This document shows positions 54,901 to 64,000 of a DNA stretch of 64,000 nt, one piece after another. Position numbers and translations under genes: made by a program. The DNA lies in the NCBI GenBank assembly GCA_948144175.1, contig CANXME010001443.1, forward strand, positions 824,394 through 888,393. The letters are read 5' to 3'. This DNA is from Closterium sp. NIES-65 (lineage: Eukaryota > Streptophyta > Zygnematophyceae > Desmidiales > Closteriaceae). Numbering within the stretch: position 1 is the stretch's first letter; each line of letters starts with the position of its first letter. Under the pieces are notes generated by a model. The model ran no database searches and was not told the origin of the DNA. It was given only the letters and a program-made list of their open reading frames with translations.

Positions 54901-57900
54901 AAAGTCGAGGGACCCTAAGGTGCTCTTGAGCTTGTTTTGCCATTTCCCGGGGTGCTTGCTTGAGGCCATAGACTGGTCGATTCAGCTTCCATACAGTGCC
55001 TGGTCGAAAAGGAGCTGGAAATACTTCGGGCCGCACCATGTAGATTTCCTCTCGAAGGATTCCTTGCAGAAACGCAGAAGAAACATCCATGCAGTCAACC
55101 TCCATGTCATCTCGAGCGACAACATCGAGAAGGGTGCGTAGTGTGGGAGGTTTGGCGGTGGGAGAGAATGTCTCAAAGAAGTCCAGTCCATGCTTTTGGG
55201 TAAATCCCTTGGCACAGTACCGGGCTTTGAAGACAGGAAATTCGCCTGGAAGTTGTTTCACCCGGAAAACCCATTTTCCCTTCACAATGTTGACGCCGGA
55301 GGGAGGAGAGAAATCTGTGAAAGTTCCTGTGTGAATGAAGGCCTCACACTCTGCGACAATGGCCCCTAGTCACTGAGCGGCGTGAGGACCAGAAACTGCT
55401 TCAGCGTAGGTGAGAGGTGTGGGAATGGAGGGGTTGTCCGAGAAGTTGAGGGTGGGAGATTCTGCGATATCTGGAAAGAGGGAGTAGAGCGCGTGTATGG
55501 CTGAGTCAATCTGAATCAACTCCTCATGTCTGTCCTCAAGAAGGGAGGGCATGAGCGAAGAATCACCCCCGACAGGAGGAGGATTGAGAGAGACACGAAT
55601 GGAAAGGGAAAGAGGCTTGGGAGCTTTGTGCGAGCGGGTGCGACCAGCGATGGGGGAGGGAGGCGGAGCTGGAGGAGGAGAAGCAGTTGGTGTAGTGGCA
55701 GCATCAAGAGCAGCAGCTGGATCAGGAGCAGGAGCCAGATCAGGAGCAGGAGCCAGATCAGGAGCAAGAGCTGGATCAGGAGGAGCAGCAACAGGAGAAC
55801 GGCGTTGGTAGGTTTTGAGAGGAATGGGCTCGGGGGCGGGAAGGAGCGGGGGAGACTGCGTGGTGCTAGATGGGGAAGCGGGTGACGGGGGGTCGGAAAC
55901 TGTGGAGGGAGCGGGAAGAGGAGATGGAGTGGTGGCAGGAGGAAGGCTGTCAAAGTCAGCCCAAGTAAGAGAAGGAGGCGGAGGAGAAGGAGAAACTGTG
56001 GAGGAGGGGTAGAATGGGTGGGATTCATCGAAGAAAACATCTCGGCTACGATAGAGTTTGTTGGTGGAAGGATGGAGGAAGAGGTAGTCTGGCGAGTCCG
56101 AGTTGTGCCCGAGGTACACGAACGTGATTGTTTTCGGAGCAAGCTTGCCGCCAGCTGCACGACAGGTTTGGGAGTTGAGGAGGACTTAGGAAGTGCACCC
56201 CCATACACGAAGAGGGCGGACGGACGGCTTTTGACCCGTCCACAGCTCTGCGGGGGTGGTGTGGGTGTGGTGAGGATGAGGATGGAGATTGTGGAGGGCG
56301 ACAGCATGGAGCATGGCGTATCCCCAAAGAGAGGGAGGGGCGGAAGCATGAGTGAGGAGGCAGCGAACAATCTGCACCAGGATGCGGTTTCGGCTCTCAG
56401 CAACACCGTTCTGTTGAGGGCTATCTGGGAGAGTGAAGGTCTGACGAATACCCTCAGTAGAGCAGAAAGCTTTGAGAGTGTTGTTGCGGAATTCACTGCC
56501 ACCGTCAGAGTGAAGAATCTTGATTTTTGTTTTGAAGTGTGAATGAGCCTGCCTGACCCATTCCATGATGATGGATGGAGCTTCAGACTTGGCGGTGAGA
56601 AGGTGAACGGACACATAGCGGGAATAGTCATCAATGATGACAAGGAAATAGAAGTGTCCGCCACGGGAACGAACAGGAGCTGGACCCCAAAGGTCCATGT
56701 GTACGCGATCGAGAGGTGCGGTAGAGTTGGACTTAGTGGGAGGATGGGGCTGTTCCCGAAGCTTGCTCTGTGCAACAGTCAAGGCAAGGCGGTCCAGAAA
56801 GAGAGGGGGGTTGTGGAAGTGAGGCGGGCAAGCCCATGAAGGAGTTGTTTGGTGGCAAGGTCTGAAAGTGCGCGGAAGTTGATGTGGCCAAGGCGGTTAT
56901 GAAATAGCATAGTCTTGTCAGTGAGGAGGTGGTAGTGACATGAGGGGGAGTATGAGGATGGAAGCGGAAGGTTGGTGAGGGAGCATGTTTGAACGGGAGG
57001 TACAACTAGTGTGTACAGGTTGTTGGAGTTGAGGGTGAAGCGGGCAAGATGGAGTCCGGTTTTGGCGTCAAACATGTCACAGTAGTCAACATCATTGGGA
57101 AAGATGGTGATCACGCCTGCGTGTTGGATTTCCCGCTGTTCAAGAAGGTTGTAGCGGAGGGTTGGGGCACAAATGCCAGTGCCTGTGCCGGATGGGAAAG
57201 CTGGACAGGAAACTGTGGAGGACCCATGGCATTGGATGGAGAAACTAGAATTGGCTCCAAGGAGTGAGGTGGGAGCCTGGTAGGGAACGAAGGCGGTTTG
57301 GTCTTTAAGCATTGTGTGGGTGGCACCACTGTCTAGTATGAACTCAATTCCCTGTGTGGTTGAAAACACCGATGTACTGCGACCCCTTCTCATTAATAAG
57401 ACCAGCACCAGAGAACAACAGGTTAAGGCGAACATCAGATGGGGCACTAGCAAATGCCTGAGCCGGTTCCTCTACTTGCCTCGACCTGGTTCACGCGACG
57501 GGGTGGTGCCCAGTTGGGAGGGCGCTTGTCCTTGGAGACACCGTGGACGTCATACCACTCGTCATCTCGCTTCTTGAAGCAAGTGGCCTCAGGGTGGTTG
57601 GTACCGTTGCATTTCTGCCCCGCACGTGGACCCTTCCTAATGAGGTACTGGCATGGGGGAAAGGAGTTGCGTCTCTGGCCTTGCTGGGAACGAAATGGGA
57701 TGCCAGGGGAGTAGTGCACAGCATTGACGGATGCCTGGGCTGCAAGGTCCTTTTCGGCAGAGAGAAGGGCCGAAGCGACTTTCTCGAAGGTGAGTTCCTT
57801 GGTGGGGAGCTGCTTGAGCATGGAACTGGTGACGTTGTAGGCCGGGGTGAGTCCAACGAGAAGCCTAGCAGCAGGTGCCTGTTCGGGGAAGGTGATCCCA

Positions 57901-60900
57901 ATGTCCTTGAGCTCCTCATGGATGTTGCGGATTTCAGAGATGTAGTCTGCCATGCCCGAGCATTCCTCAAGGAGGATTTGGAACATGCGAGGAATGAGGA
58001 TTGCAACTCCCACGGCAGATTTGTCATGAGAACGATCCTGGAGGTACTTCCAAATGTCATGCGCAGAGCGGAAGGTGCGGTAGGACTTGACTAACTCAGC
58101 TGGGGTGGTGGTGATGAAAACCCTAATCACTGCCGCATCTGCCTGCTCCCAGAGATTGAAGTCCGTCTCATACTTGGTGGTCTTAGCGTCGAAAGCAAGC
58201 TTGGCTGTGGCAGTGGCGCCTTCGCCGAGAGGATCGGGAGGGAGAGGCATCTTCCCCTTGCGGTGGTTGAGGAGGATGTCCTTGAGGCAAATCCCCTTGA
58301 GCTCTGAGCTAAGAAGGTGCTTCTCCACTCCATAGCACCACTCCCCGAAATTGGTGCTCGTGCCGTTGGGAGCGAGGTTAAGGATGATGAGGTTTCCGAC
58401 GAGAGTGGAAGTTAAAGTTGCCATTTCGCGCGGAGCGCAGCGCTAAAGTCTCCGATACGTAGCGGAACGAAGCGGATTTTGGAAATTGAGGAAGTCCGAA
58501 ACGCGATTTTGACAATAGAATGTCCGTAATATACCCTGCTATACTGCTTCGCCGATGCCCCCTATTCTGCTTCGCTGCTGCCCCTGTTCCGCTTCTCTAC
58601 TGCGCCGCTGACCTGTTCTGCTGCGCCGCTGGACCTGTTCTGCTGCACCGCTGACCTGTTCTGCTGCGCCGCTGAACCTGTTCTGCTGCGCCGCTAGACC
58701 TGTTCTGCTGCGCCGCTGAAAACCTGTTCTGCTGCGCCGCTGGACCTGTTCCGCTGCGCCGCTGAACCTGTTCCGCTGCGCCGCTGGACCTGTTCTGCTG
58801 CGCCGCTGGACCTGTTCTGCTGCCCCGCTGAAAACCTGTTCTGCTGCGCCTCTGGACCTGTTCCGCTGCGCCGCTGAACCTGTTCCGCTGCGCCGCTGGA
58901 CCTGTTCCGCTGCGCCGCTGAAAACCTGTTTGAAGTTAAGAAGATGCGAAAATTGCCACGGAGATTTAAAACCAGAAGCTTACGATGAAGGAAGTCGAAA
59001 ACTGAGAATGTCGCCGTTGAAAAACAAGATGCGCGATGAAGGAAACCGAATGCGCGCTTGACCGGAGCGACGATGTGAAGTTTCTGAAAAAAACGCTAAG
59101 CGTAGGAGCCGGGAACCGAAATAGGCATAGCCTAGAAGGAGAGAACCATCAGGACGCCAAGGATCGGATTCCGCGTGAGCGGAATTTACTAGCTCGATAC
59201 CATGATAGAATTGGAACTGAACTGATTTCTTGATAAGGAAGGCACTAGGCCTTAAGTACAAACACGGTTGGGTTGAGCAAAGCTAGGGAAAGGATGGGAT
59301 GGGAATCCTAGCAAATCTCCAATTGGTGAGTTGGCAGATTTGCAGGATTACTAGGGAATCCCAACCAGATAGGGTTGGGATTACAAGTCTACACCCAACC
59401 TACAAAGTAACTTAACCGATATAGAATATAGTACAAAGTGTTGACTGACTATTTCTAACACCCCTCATATCCCATGTCACCCCTCATATCCCATGTCACC
59501 CCTCGTATCCCATGTCACCCCTCATATCCCATGTCACCCCTCATATCCCATGTCACCCCTCATATCCCATGTCACCCCTCATATCCCATGTCACCCCTCA
59601 TATCCCATGTCACCCCTCATACCCCATGTCACCCCTCATATCCCATGTCACCCCTCATATCCCATGTCACCCCTCATATCCCATGTCATCCCTCATATCC
59701 CATGTCACCCCTCATATCCCATGTCACCCCTCATATCCCATGTCACCCCCTCATATCCCATGTCACCCCTCATATCCCATGTCACCCCTCATATCCCATG
59801 TCACCCCTCAATATCCCATCTCACCCCTCAATCCCATGTCACCCCTCATATCCCATGTCACCCCTCATATCCCATGTCATCACTCATATCCATGTCACCC
59901 CTCATATCCCATGTCACCCCTCATATCCCATGTCACCCCTCATATCCCATGTCACCCCTCATATCCCATGTCATCCCTCATATCCCATTGTCACCCCTCA
60001 TATCCCATGTCACCCCTCATATCCCATGTCACCCCTCATATCCCATGTCACCCCTCATATCCATGTCACCCCTCATATCCCATGTCACCCCTCATAGCCC
60101 ATGTCACCCCTCATAGCCCATGTCATCCCTCATATCCCAGTCACCCCTCATATCCCATGTCACCCCTCATATCCCATGTCACCCCTCATATCCCATGTCA
60201 CCCCTCATATCCCATGTCACCCTCATATCCCATGTCACCCCTCATATCCATGTCACCCCTCATATCCCATGTCACCCCTCATATCCCATGTCACCCCTCA
60301 TATCCCATGTCACCCCTCATATCCCATGTCACCCGTCACCCCTCATATCCCATGTCACCCTCATATCCCATGTCACCCCTCACATCCCATGTCACCCCTC
60401 ATATCCCATGTCACCCCTCATATCCCAAGTCATCCCTCATATCCCATGTCACCCCTCATATCCCATGTCACCCCTCATATCCCATGTCACCCCCTCATAT
60501 CCCATGTCACCCCTCATATTCCATGTCATTCCTCATATCCCATGTCACCCCTCATATCCCCATATGACCCGTCACACCCCATCTTCCCCCTCACACCCCA
60601 TTTTTCCCCTCACACCCCATCTTTCCCCTCACACCCCATCTTTCCTCTCACACCCCATTGCCATGAACTCTTTGCTCCCACCTGCATTGCGTGCAGCTCC
60701 CTACTCCATTCCCATGTCCCTAAACCCTCATATCCCATGTCATCCCTCATATCCCATGTCACCACTCATATCCCATGTCACCCCTCATATCCGATATGAC
60801 CCGTCACACCCCATCTTCCCCCTCACACCCCATCTTTCCCCTCACAACCCCATCTTTCCCCTCACACCCCATCTTTCCCCTCCACACCCCATCTTTCCTC

Positions 60901-61339
60901 TCACACCCCATCGCCATGAACTCTTTGCTCCCACCTGCACTGCGTGCAGCTCCTACTCCATTCTATCTCCTGCCACTCGTTTCTTTCCTTCAGCCTCTGG
61001 TCAACAGACCTCTCTGCCCTGCAGCGCCCACTGATGTTTGCTAAACCCTCCACATTCATGGTGCATGGATGGTGCATGCATGGATGGTGCATGGATGATG
61101 CATGGATGGGTGCATGGAAGCTGCATGCATGGTGCATACATGGTGCATACATGGCGCATGGATGATGCATGCATAATGGATGGTGCATAGATGGTTTATG
61201 CATGGTTGGTTGTATGGTGCATGCATGGTGGATGATTCACGCATGGTGGACGCATGGTGCATTCAGGCATTTGTCCAAAAGCCCTTCTACTCCCCTCGCT
61301 ACCAGACGAGCTCTCCCAGCTGCACAACCTGCAGTCTTT
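48912..61339 (+). CDS. Leucine-rich-repeat receptor-like gene, N-terminal exons (3' end not in window)
   Basis: Exons placed with agreeing phases: 48912-49038 (phase 1 out), 49375-49495, 51424-51495 and 52123-52218 (all phase 2 out). Exon 1 codes for a signal peptide (AAAVVALVVACCCMSRLV). Exon 2 is an LRR N-terminal cap: EALENLVRKD, then CNNMDCVECDVNGHVIAL. Exon 3 is exactly 72 nt, the one-repeat phase-2 exon size typical of plant LRR receptors, and reads SIDQCARIGPLTPALLALPY. Exon 4 continues with LELRYC and LGHLQQLTRL. A further LRR-like stretch (LPDELSQLHNLQSL) ends at a GTAAGG donor at 61339. Its 73-nt segment 61267-61339 enters in a phase that does not match exon 4, so an exon is missing or a base differs. 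A weak candidate exon is 60994-61060. Introns carry huge arrays, a solo LTR and copia D. The product is probably a secreted or membrane LRR protein; whether a kinase follows is unknown. Confidence 0.75.
49486..51195 (+). repeat. 19-bp array grown from the exon 2 donor of the LRR gene
   Basis: About 90 units. At the left they read GCATGTCATTGCACTGTAA, identical to the last exon 2 bases plus the GTAAG donor. To the right they drift to GCATGCCATTGCATTGCAA. Open frames on both strands come from the repeat, not from genes. Confidence 0.95.
51545..51800. repeat. 20-bp array
   Basis: About a dozen units near TGAATTGTCGTTGCTTGTAA in the intron after LRR exon 3. Confidence 0.9.
52710..52965 (-). mobile_element. 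Solo LTR of the copia D family
   Basis: 256 bp, matching the LTRs of element D apart from a few changes, with target duplication CCCCT on both sides (52705-52709 and 52966-52970). No internal sequence remains. Confidence 0.95.
53591..53848 (-). repeat. 3' LTR of copia D
   Basis: 258 bp, TGATAG...GTAACA on the plus strand. Confidence 0.95.
58590..58930 (-). repeat. Leader array of copia D
   Basis: About fifteen units of 20-23 bp containing CTGTTCTGCTGCGCCGCTG on the plus strand, between the primer site and gag. Element E has the same array at 62570-62790. Confidence 0.9.
59203..59460 (-). repeat. 5' LTR of copia D
   Basis: 258 bp, next to the primer site. Confidence 0.95.
60565..60970. repeat. 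20-bp array CTCACACCCCATCTTTCCCC and duplicated unique block
   Basis: Two short arrays (60570-60656 and 60790-60908) are each followed by the same block of about 55 bp (60657-60712 and 60909-60963; both contain GCCATGAACTCTTTGCTCCC). This is a tandem duplication of array plus flank. Confidence 0.85.
61061..61262. repeat. CATGGATGGTG-type array
   Basis: Irregular units of ATGGTGCATGG and variants. It starts exactly where a candidate exon (60994-61060) would meet its donor. Confidence 0.8.
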
Positions 61340-61359
61340 GTAAGGCTGGGTGAGGGGCA

Positions 61360-61525
61360 CGTGATGGCAGGATGCATGTGATGGCAGGATGGCATGTGAT
61401 GGCAGGATGGCATGTGATGGCAGGATGGCTGGATGCATGTGGTGGCATGTGATGGCATGTGATGGCATGGGATGTGCATGTGATGGCATGGGATGGCATG
61501 TGATGGCATGGGCTGGCAAGTGATG
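61360..61525. repeat. GTGATGGCAGGATGGCAT-type array
   Basis: Irregular units in the intron after the LRR-like stretch ending at 61339. Confidence 0.85.
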
Positions 61526-61849
61526 GTAACCCCATCTTGATGGTGCGAAGCCTGACGGTGAAGTGTTGTTGTACAGCTTTGCAGCATGAAAGGAAGATAC
61601 ACATGCTCTCTTCTTTCTGTTGCAGCATGAAAGGAAGATACACATGCTCCCTTCTTTTGCAGCATGAAAGAAGATACTCATGCTCCTTTCTTTTCTTTTG
61701 CCATGCTCCCCCCTCTTGCCATGCTCCCCCTCTTGCCATGCTTCCTCCCCTCCTTTGTACTCCTCGCTCTTCATTCATTTCCACCTTGGCCATCCTACCC
61801 CCTTCCCCACAACTTCCCTATTTCTTGGCTGCTCCTTGCCTCTTTACTG

Positions 61850-61995
61850 CTCCTCCCCTCTTGACGGCTCCCTCTCTTTTGACGGCTCCCTCTCTTTTGA
61901 CGGCTCCCTCTCTTTTTGACGGCTCCTCTCTTTTGACGGCTCCCTCTCTTTTGACAGCTCCCTCTCTTTTGACGGCTCCCTCTCTCTTGGCTGCG
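61850..61995. repeat. 21-bp array TTTTGACGGCTCCCTCTC
   Basis: About seven units containing TCTTTTGACGGCTCCCTC. Confidence 0.9.
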
Positions 61996-62029
61996 CGCAT
62001 CTTCAGGCACGTGGCCAACCATCATCAGG

Positions 62030-62286
62030 TGCTAGAATTAGGCTGTCAACACTTTGTGTACTATATTCTATATCGCGTAGGTTATTTGCAGGTTGGGTGT
62101 AGTTTGTGATCCCAACCCTATTTGGTTGGGATTCCCTCGTAATCCTGCAAATCTGCCAACTCACCAATTGGAGATTTGCTAGGATCCCCATCCCATCTTT
62201 TCCCTCGCCTTGCCCATCCCAACCTCGTTTGTACTTAAGGCCTAGTGCCTTCTTTCCTAATCAATAAGTTCAGTTCCATTCTATCA
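62030..62286 (+). repeat. 5' LTR of copia E
   Basis: 257 bp, TGCTAG...CTATCA. Confidence 0.9.
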
Positions 62287-64000
62287 TGGTATCGAGCTAG
62301 CAAATTCCGCTCACGCGGAATCCGATCCTTGGCGTCGCGATCATTCTCTTCCTCTCGGCTATGGTGTCTCGGTTCACGCCTTCTTCGCTTAGCGTTTTTC
62401 GTCTTCACATCGTCGCACTGGTCAAAGCGCTTTCCCGCTCCGTCTACGTGCATTTCCGATTTCCACGGCGGCACATTTCTCCGTCAATTTCCTTCATCGT
62501 AAGCTCTGAAATTTCAAATTTCCGTGGCAATTTTCTCACATTCTAAACTTCCAGCAGGTTTTCATCGGTGCAGCAGAGCAGGTTCAGCGGCGCGCAGCAG
62601 AGCAGGTTCAGCGGCGCAGCAGAGCAGGTTCAGCGGCGCAGCAGAGCAGGTCAGCGGCGCAGCAGGGCAGGTTCAGCGGCGCAGCAGAGCAGGTTCAGCG
62701 GCGCAGCAGAGCAGGTTCAGCGGCGCAGCAGAGCAGGTTCAGCGGCGTAGCAGAGCAGGTTCAGCGGCGCAGCGCAGGTCAGCAAGGGTCAGCGCGGGGA
62801 ACAGGTCATTGGCGCAGTTGAAAAGGGGTCATCGGCGAAGCATAGAAGCAGAACAGGAATCGCAATCTTATTGGCGAAATTGAACTTCGCTCCGCTTCGC
62901 TCCGCTTCGTATCGTTGACTTTAGCGCTGCGCTCCGCGCGAATGGCGACTTCAACTTCTACCCTAGTCGGAAACCTCATCATTCTCAACCTCGCTCCCAA
63001 CGGCACGAGCACCAACTTTGGAGAATGGTGCTATGGGGTGGAGAAGCACCCCTTAGCACAGAACTGAAGGGGATTTGCCTCAAGGACATCCTCTTCAACC
63101 GCGGCAAGGAAAAATGCCTCTCCCTCCCGATCCCCTTGGCGAAGGCGCCACTGCCGCAGAGAAGGCCGCTCTTGACGCTCAGACCACCAAGTACGAGACT
63201 GATTTCAGTGTGTGGGGAGCAGGCAGATGCAGTAGTTATTAGGGTTTTCATCACCACACTCCGGTTGAGCTCGTCAAATCCTACCGCACCTTTCGTTCCG
63301 CTCATGCGATTTGGAAGTACCTCTAGGACCGTTTCCATGACAAGACAGCAGTGGGTGTTGCCATCCTCATCCCTCGAATGTTCCAGGCTGACTTGAGGAA
63401 TGCCCTGGCATGGCAGATTACATCTCTGAAATCCGCAACATCCATGAGGAACTCAAGGACATTGGGATCATTTTCCCCGAAACAGGCACCTGCAGCTGGC
63501 CTACTTGTGGACTGACCCGGCCTACAATGTCACCAGCTCCATGCTCAAGCAACTTCCCACCAAGGAACTCACCTTCGAAAAAGTCGCATCGGCTCTCCTT
63601 TCCGCCGAAAAAAGACCTTGCAGCCCAAGCATCCGTCAATGCTGTGCGCTACACCCCTGGAAATCCCATTCCGTTCCCAACAAGGACCAAGGCGCAACTC
63701 CTTTCCCCATGCCCTACATCATTAGGAAAGGCCCACGTGCGGGGCAGAAATGCGGAGGCACCAACCACCCTGAGGCAACTTGCTTCAAGAAGCGAGATGA
63801 TGAGTGGTACGACGTCCATGGTGTCTCCACCAACAAGCTCCTCCCAACTGGGCCCACCCCCGTCGCGTGAACCATGCCGAGGCAGTGGAGGTGCCTAGTC
63901 CCTCAGTTGATGCACCCCATCTGATATTCGCCTCAACCTGTTGTTCTCAGTGCTGGTCTTATTAATGAGAAGGGGTCCAGTACATCGGTGTTTCAAACAC
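62030..64000 (+). mobile_element. Ty1/copia element E, same family as D, cut by window edge
   Basis: A 257-bp 5' LTR (62030-62286) matches the D family with many differences. A primer site TGGTATCGAGC, a leader array (62570-62790) and gag from 62941 follow. The start of gag (GNLIILNLAPNGTSTNFGEW) is nearly that of D. The visible part is broken in several places. The LTR divergence from D suggests an older insertion. The right end and target duplication are outside the window. Confidence 0.9.

Larger units (their letters stand above)
53591..59460 (-). mobile_element. Ty1/copia retrotransposon D
   Basis: LTRs of 258 bp (53591-53848 and 59203-59460), target duplication CCCCT (53586-53590 and 59461-59465) and a primer site TGGTATCGAGC inside the right LTR. 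Reading leftwards: leader with a GC-rich array, gag from 58424, protease (LDSGATHTM) near 57340, integrase about 56850-56200, RT (YVDDM) about 55330-54560 and RNase H to about 53880. The coding region is broken, with about seven breaks. The LTRs differ at about five sites by eye, so it is fairly young. Confidence 0.95.
52470..60570 (+). repeat. 19-bp array CATATCCCATGTCACCCCT, interrupted by a solo LTR and copia D
   Basis: Three blocks (52470-52709, 52966-53590, 59461-60570) belong to one array; the gaps are the solo LTR and element D. Unit length is a steady 19 bp with rare one-base slips. It lies in a large intron of the LRR gene. Long open frames here are repeat artefacts. Confidence 0.95.

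Noticed and set aside
52402-60799. Open frames rich in HPSYPMSPLIS-type repeats
   Set aside because: Three overlapping frames of the same 19-bp array; no start context or homology.
61985-62029. A possible LRR exon fragment next to copia E
   Set aside because: Only about 22 nt between an acceptor-like AG and the LTR; too little to support.
1-64000. tRNA, rRNA or CRISPR
   Set aside because: No cloverleaf with a plausible anticodon arm, rRNA block or spacer-bearing direct repeat was recognised; the tandem arrays have no unique spacers.

Overview
The window looks like nuclear DNA of a green, plant-like eukaryote. It holds a chloroplast-type elongation factor G with a transit-peptide-like first exon, a plant-type SPT6 with a WG/GW-rich tail, a receptor-like LRR gene built from phase-2 exons (one exactly 72 nt), and several Ty1/copia elements. 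The GC-rich introns full of minisatellites suggest a streptophyte alga (for example a zygnematophyte such as Closterium). That placement is inference; nothing here proves the species.

Layout: 1-3498 (minus) is the 5' part of chloroplast EF-G, cut by the window edge. 4208-~29691 (minus) is one large SPT6 gene, in which I could place 21 coding exons with matching splice phases. A copia element (A, 13609-22049) sits in one of its introns and itself contains a 618-bp hAT-type MITE. 31172-33748 (minus) is a decayed F-box/LRR gene. 35191-48855 is a copia element (C, minus) that looks whole, with a second copia element (B, 35442-43054, plus) inserted in one of its LTRs. C lies 56 bp upstream of the start of an LRR receptor-like gene (48912 to at least 61339, plus). 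The introns of that gene hold long 19-bp arrays, a solo LTR, copia element D (53591-59460, minus) and, at the right edge, a related copy E (62030 to the end).

The most striking signal is in the host genes. In SPT6 (about 14 of 21 exons) and EF-G, exon edges have been copied in tandem into the neighbouring intron together with the splice site: 5' edges with their acceptor upstream, 3' edges with their donor downstream, in one to four extra copies. Some donor edges have expanded into minisatellites, including a 1.7-kb array of about 90 units in the LRR gene. Several duplication junctions carry short palindromes of one pattern, TTTTGAG-NNNN-CTCAAAA (cores GTCGAC, GGCGCC, GAATTC). Together these suggest an active local process that makes tandem duplications and leaves a palindromic mark. 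I do not know of a description of it.

The host genes do not form a pathway: SPT6 is a transcription elongation factor, EF-G serves plastid translation, and the F-box/LRR and LRR genes are likely ubiquitin-ligase and surface-receptor types. All exon boundaries were placed by reading splice sites and by comparison with remembered plant homologues, without transcript data.
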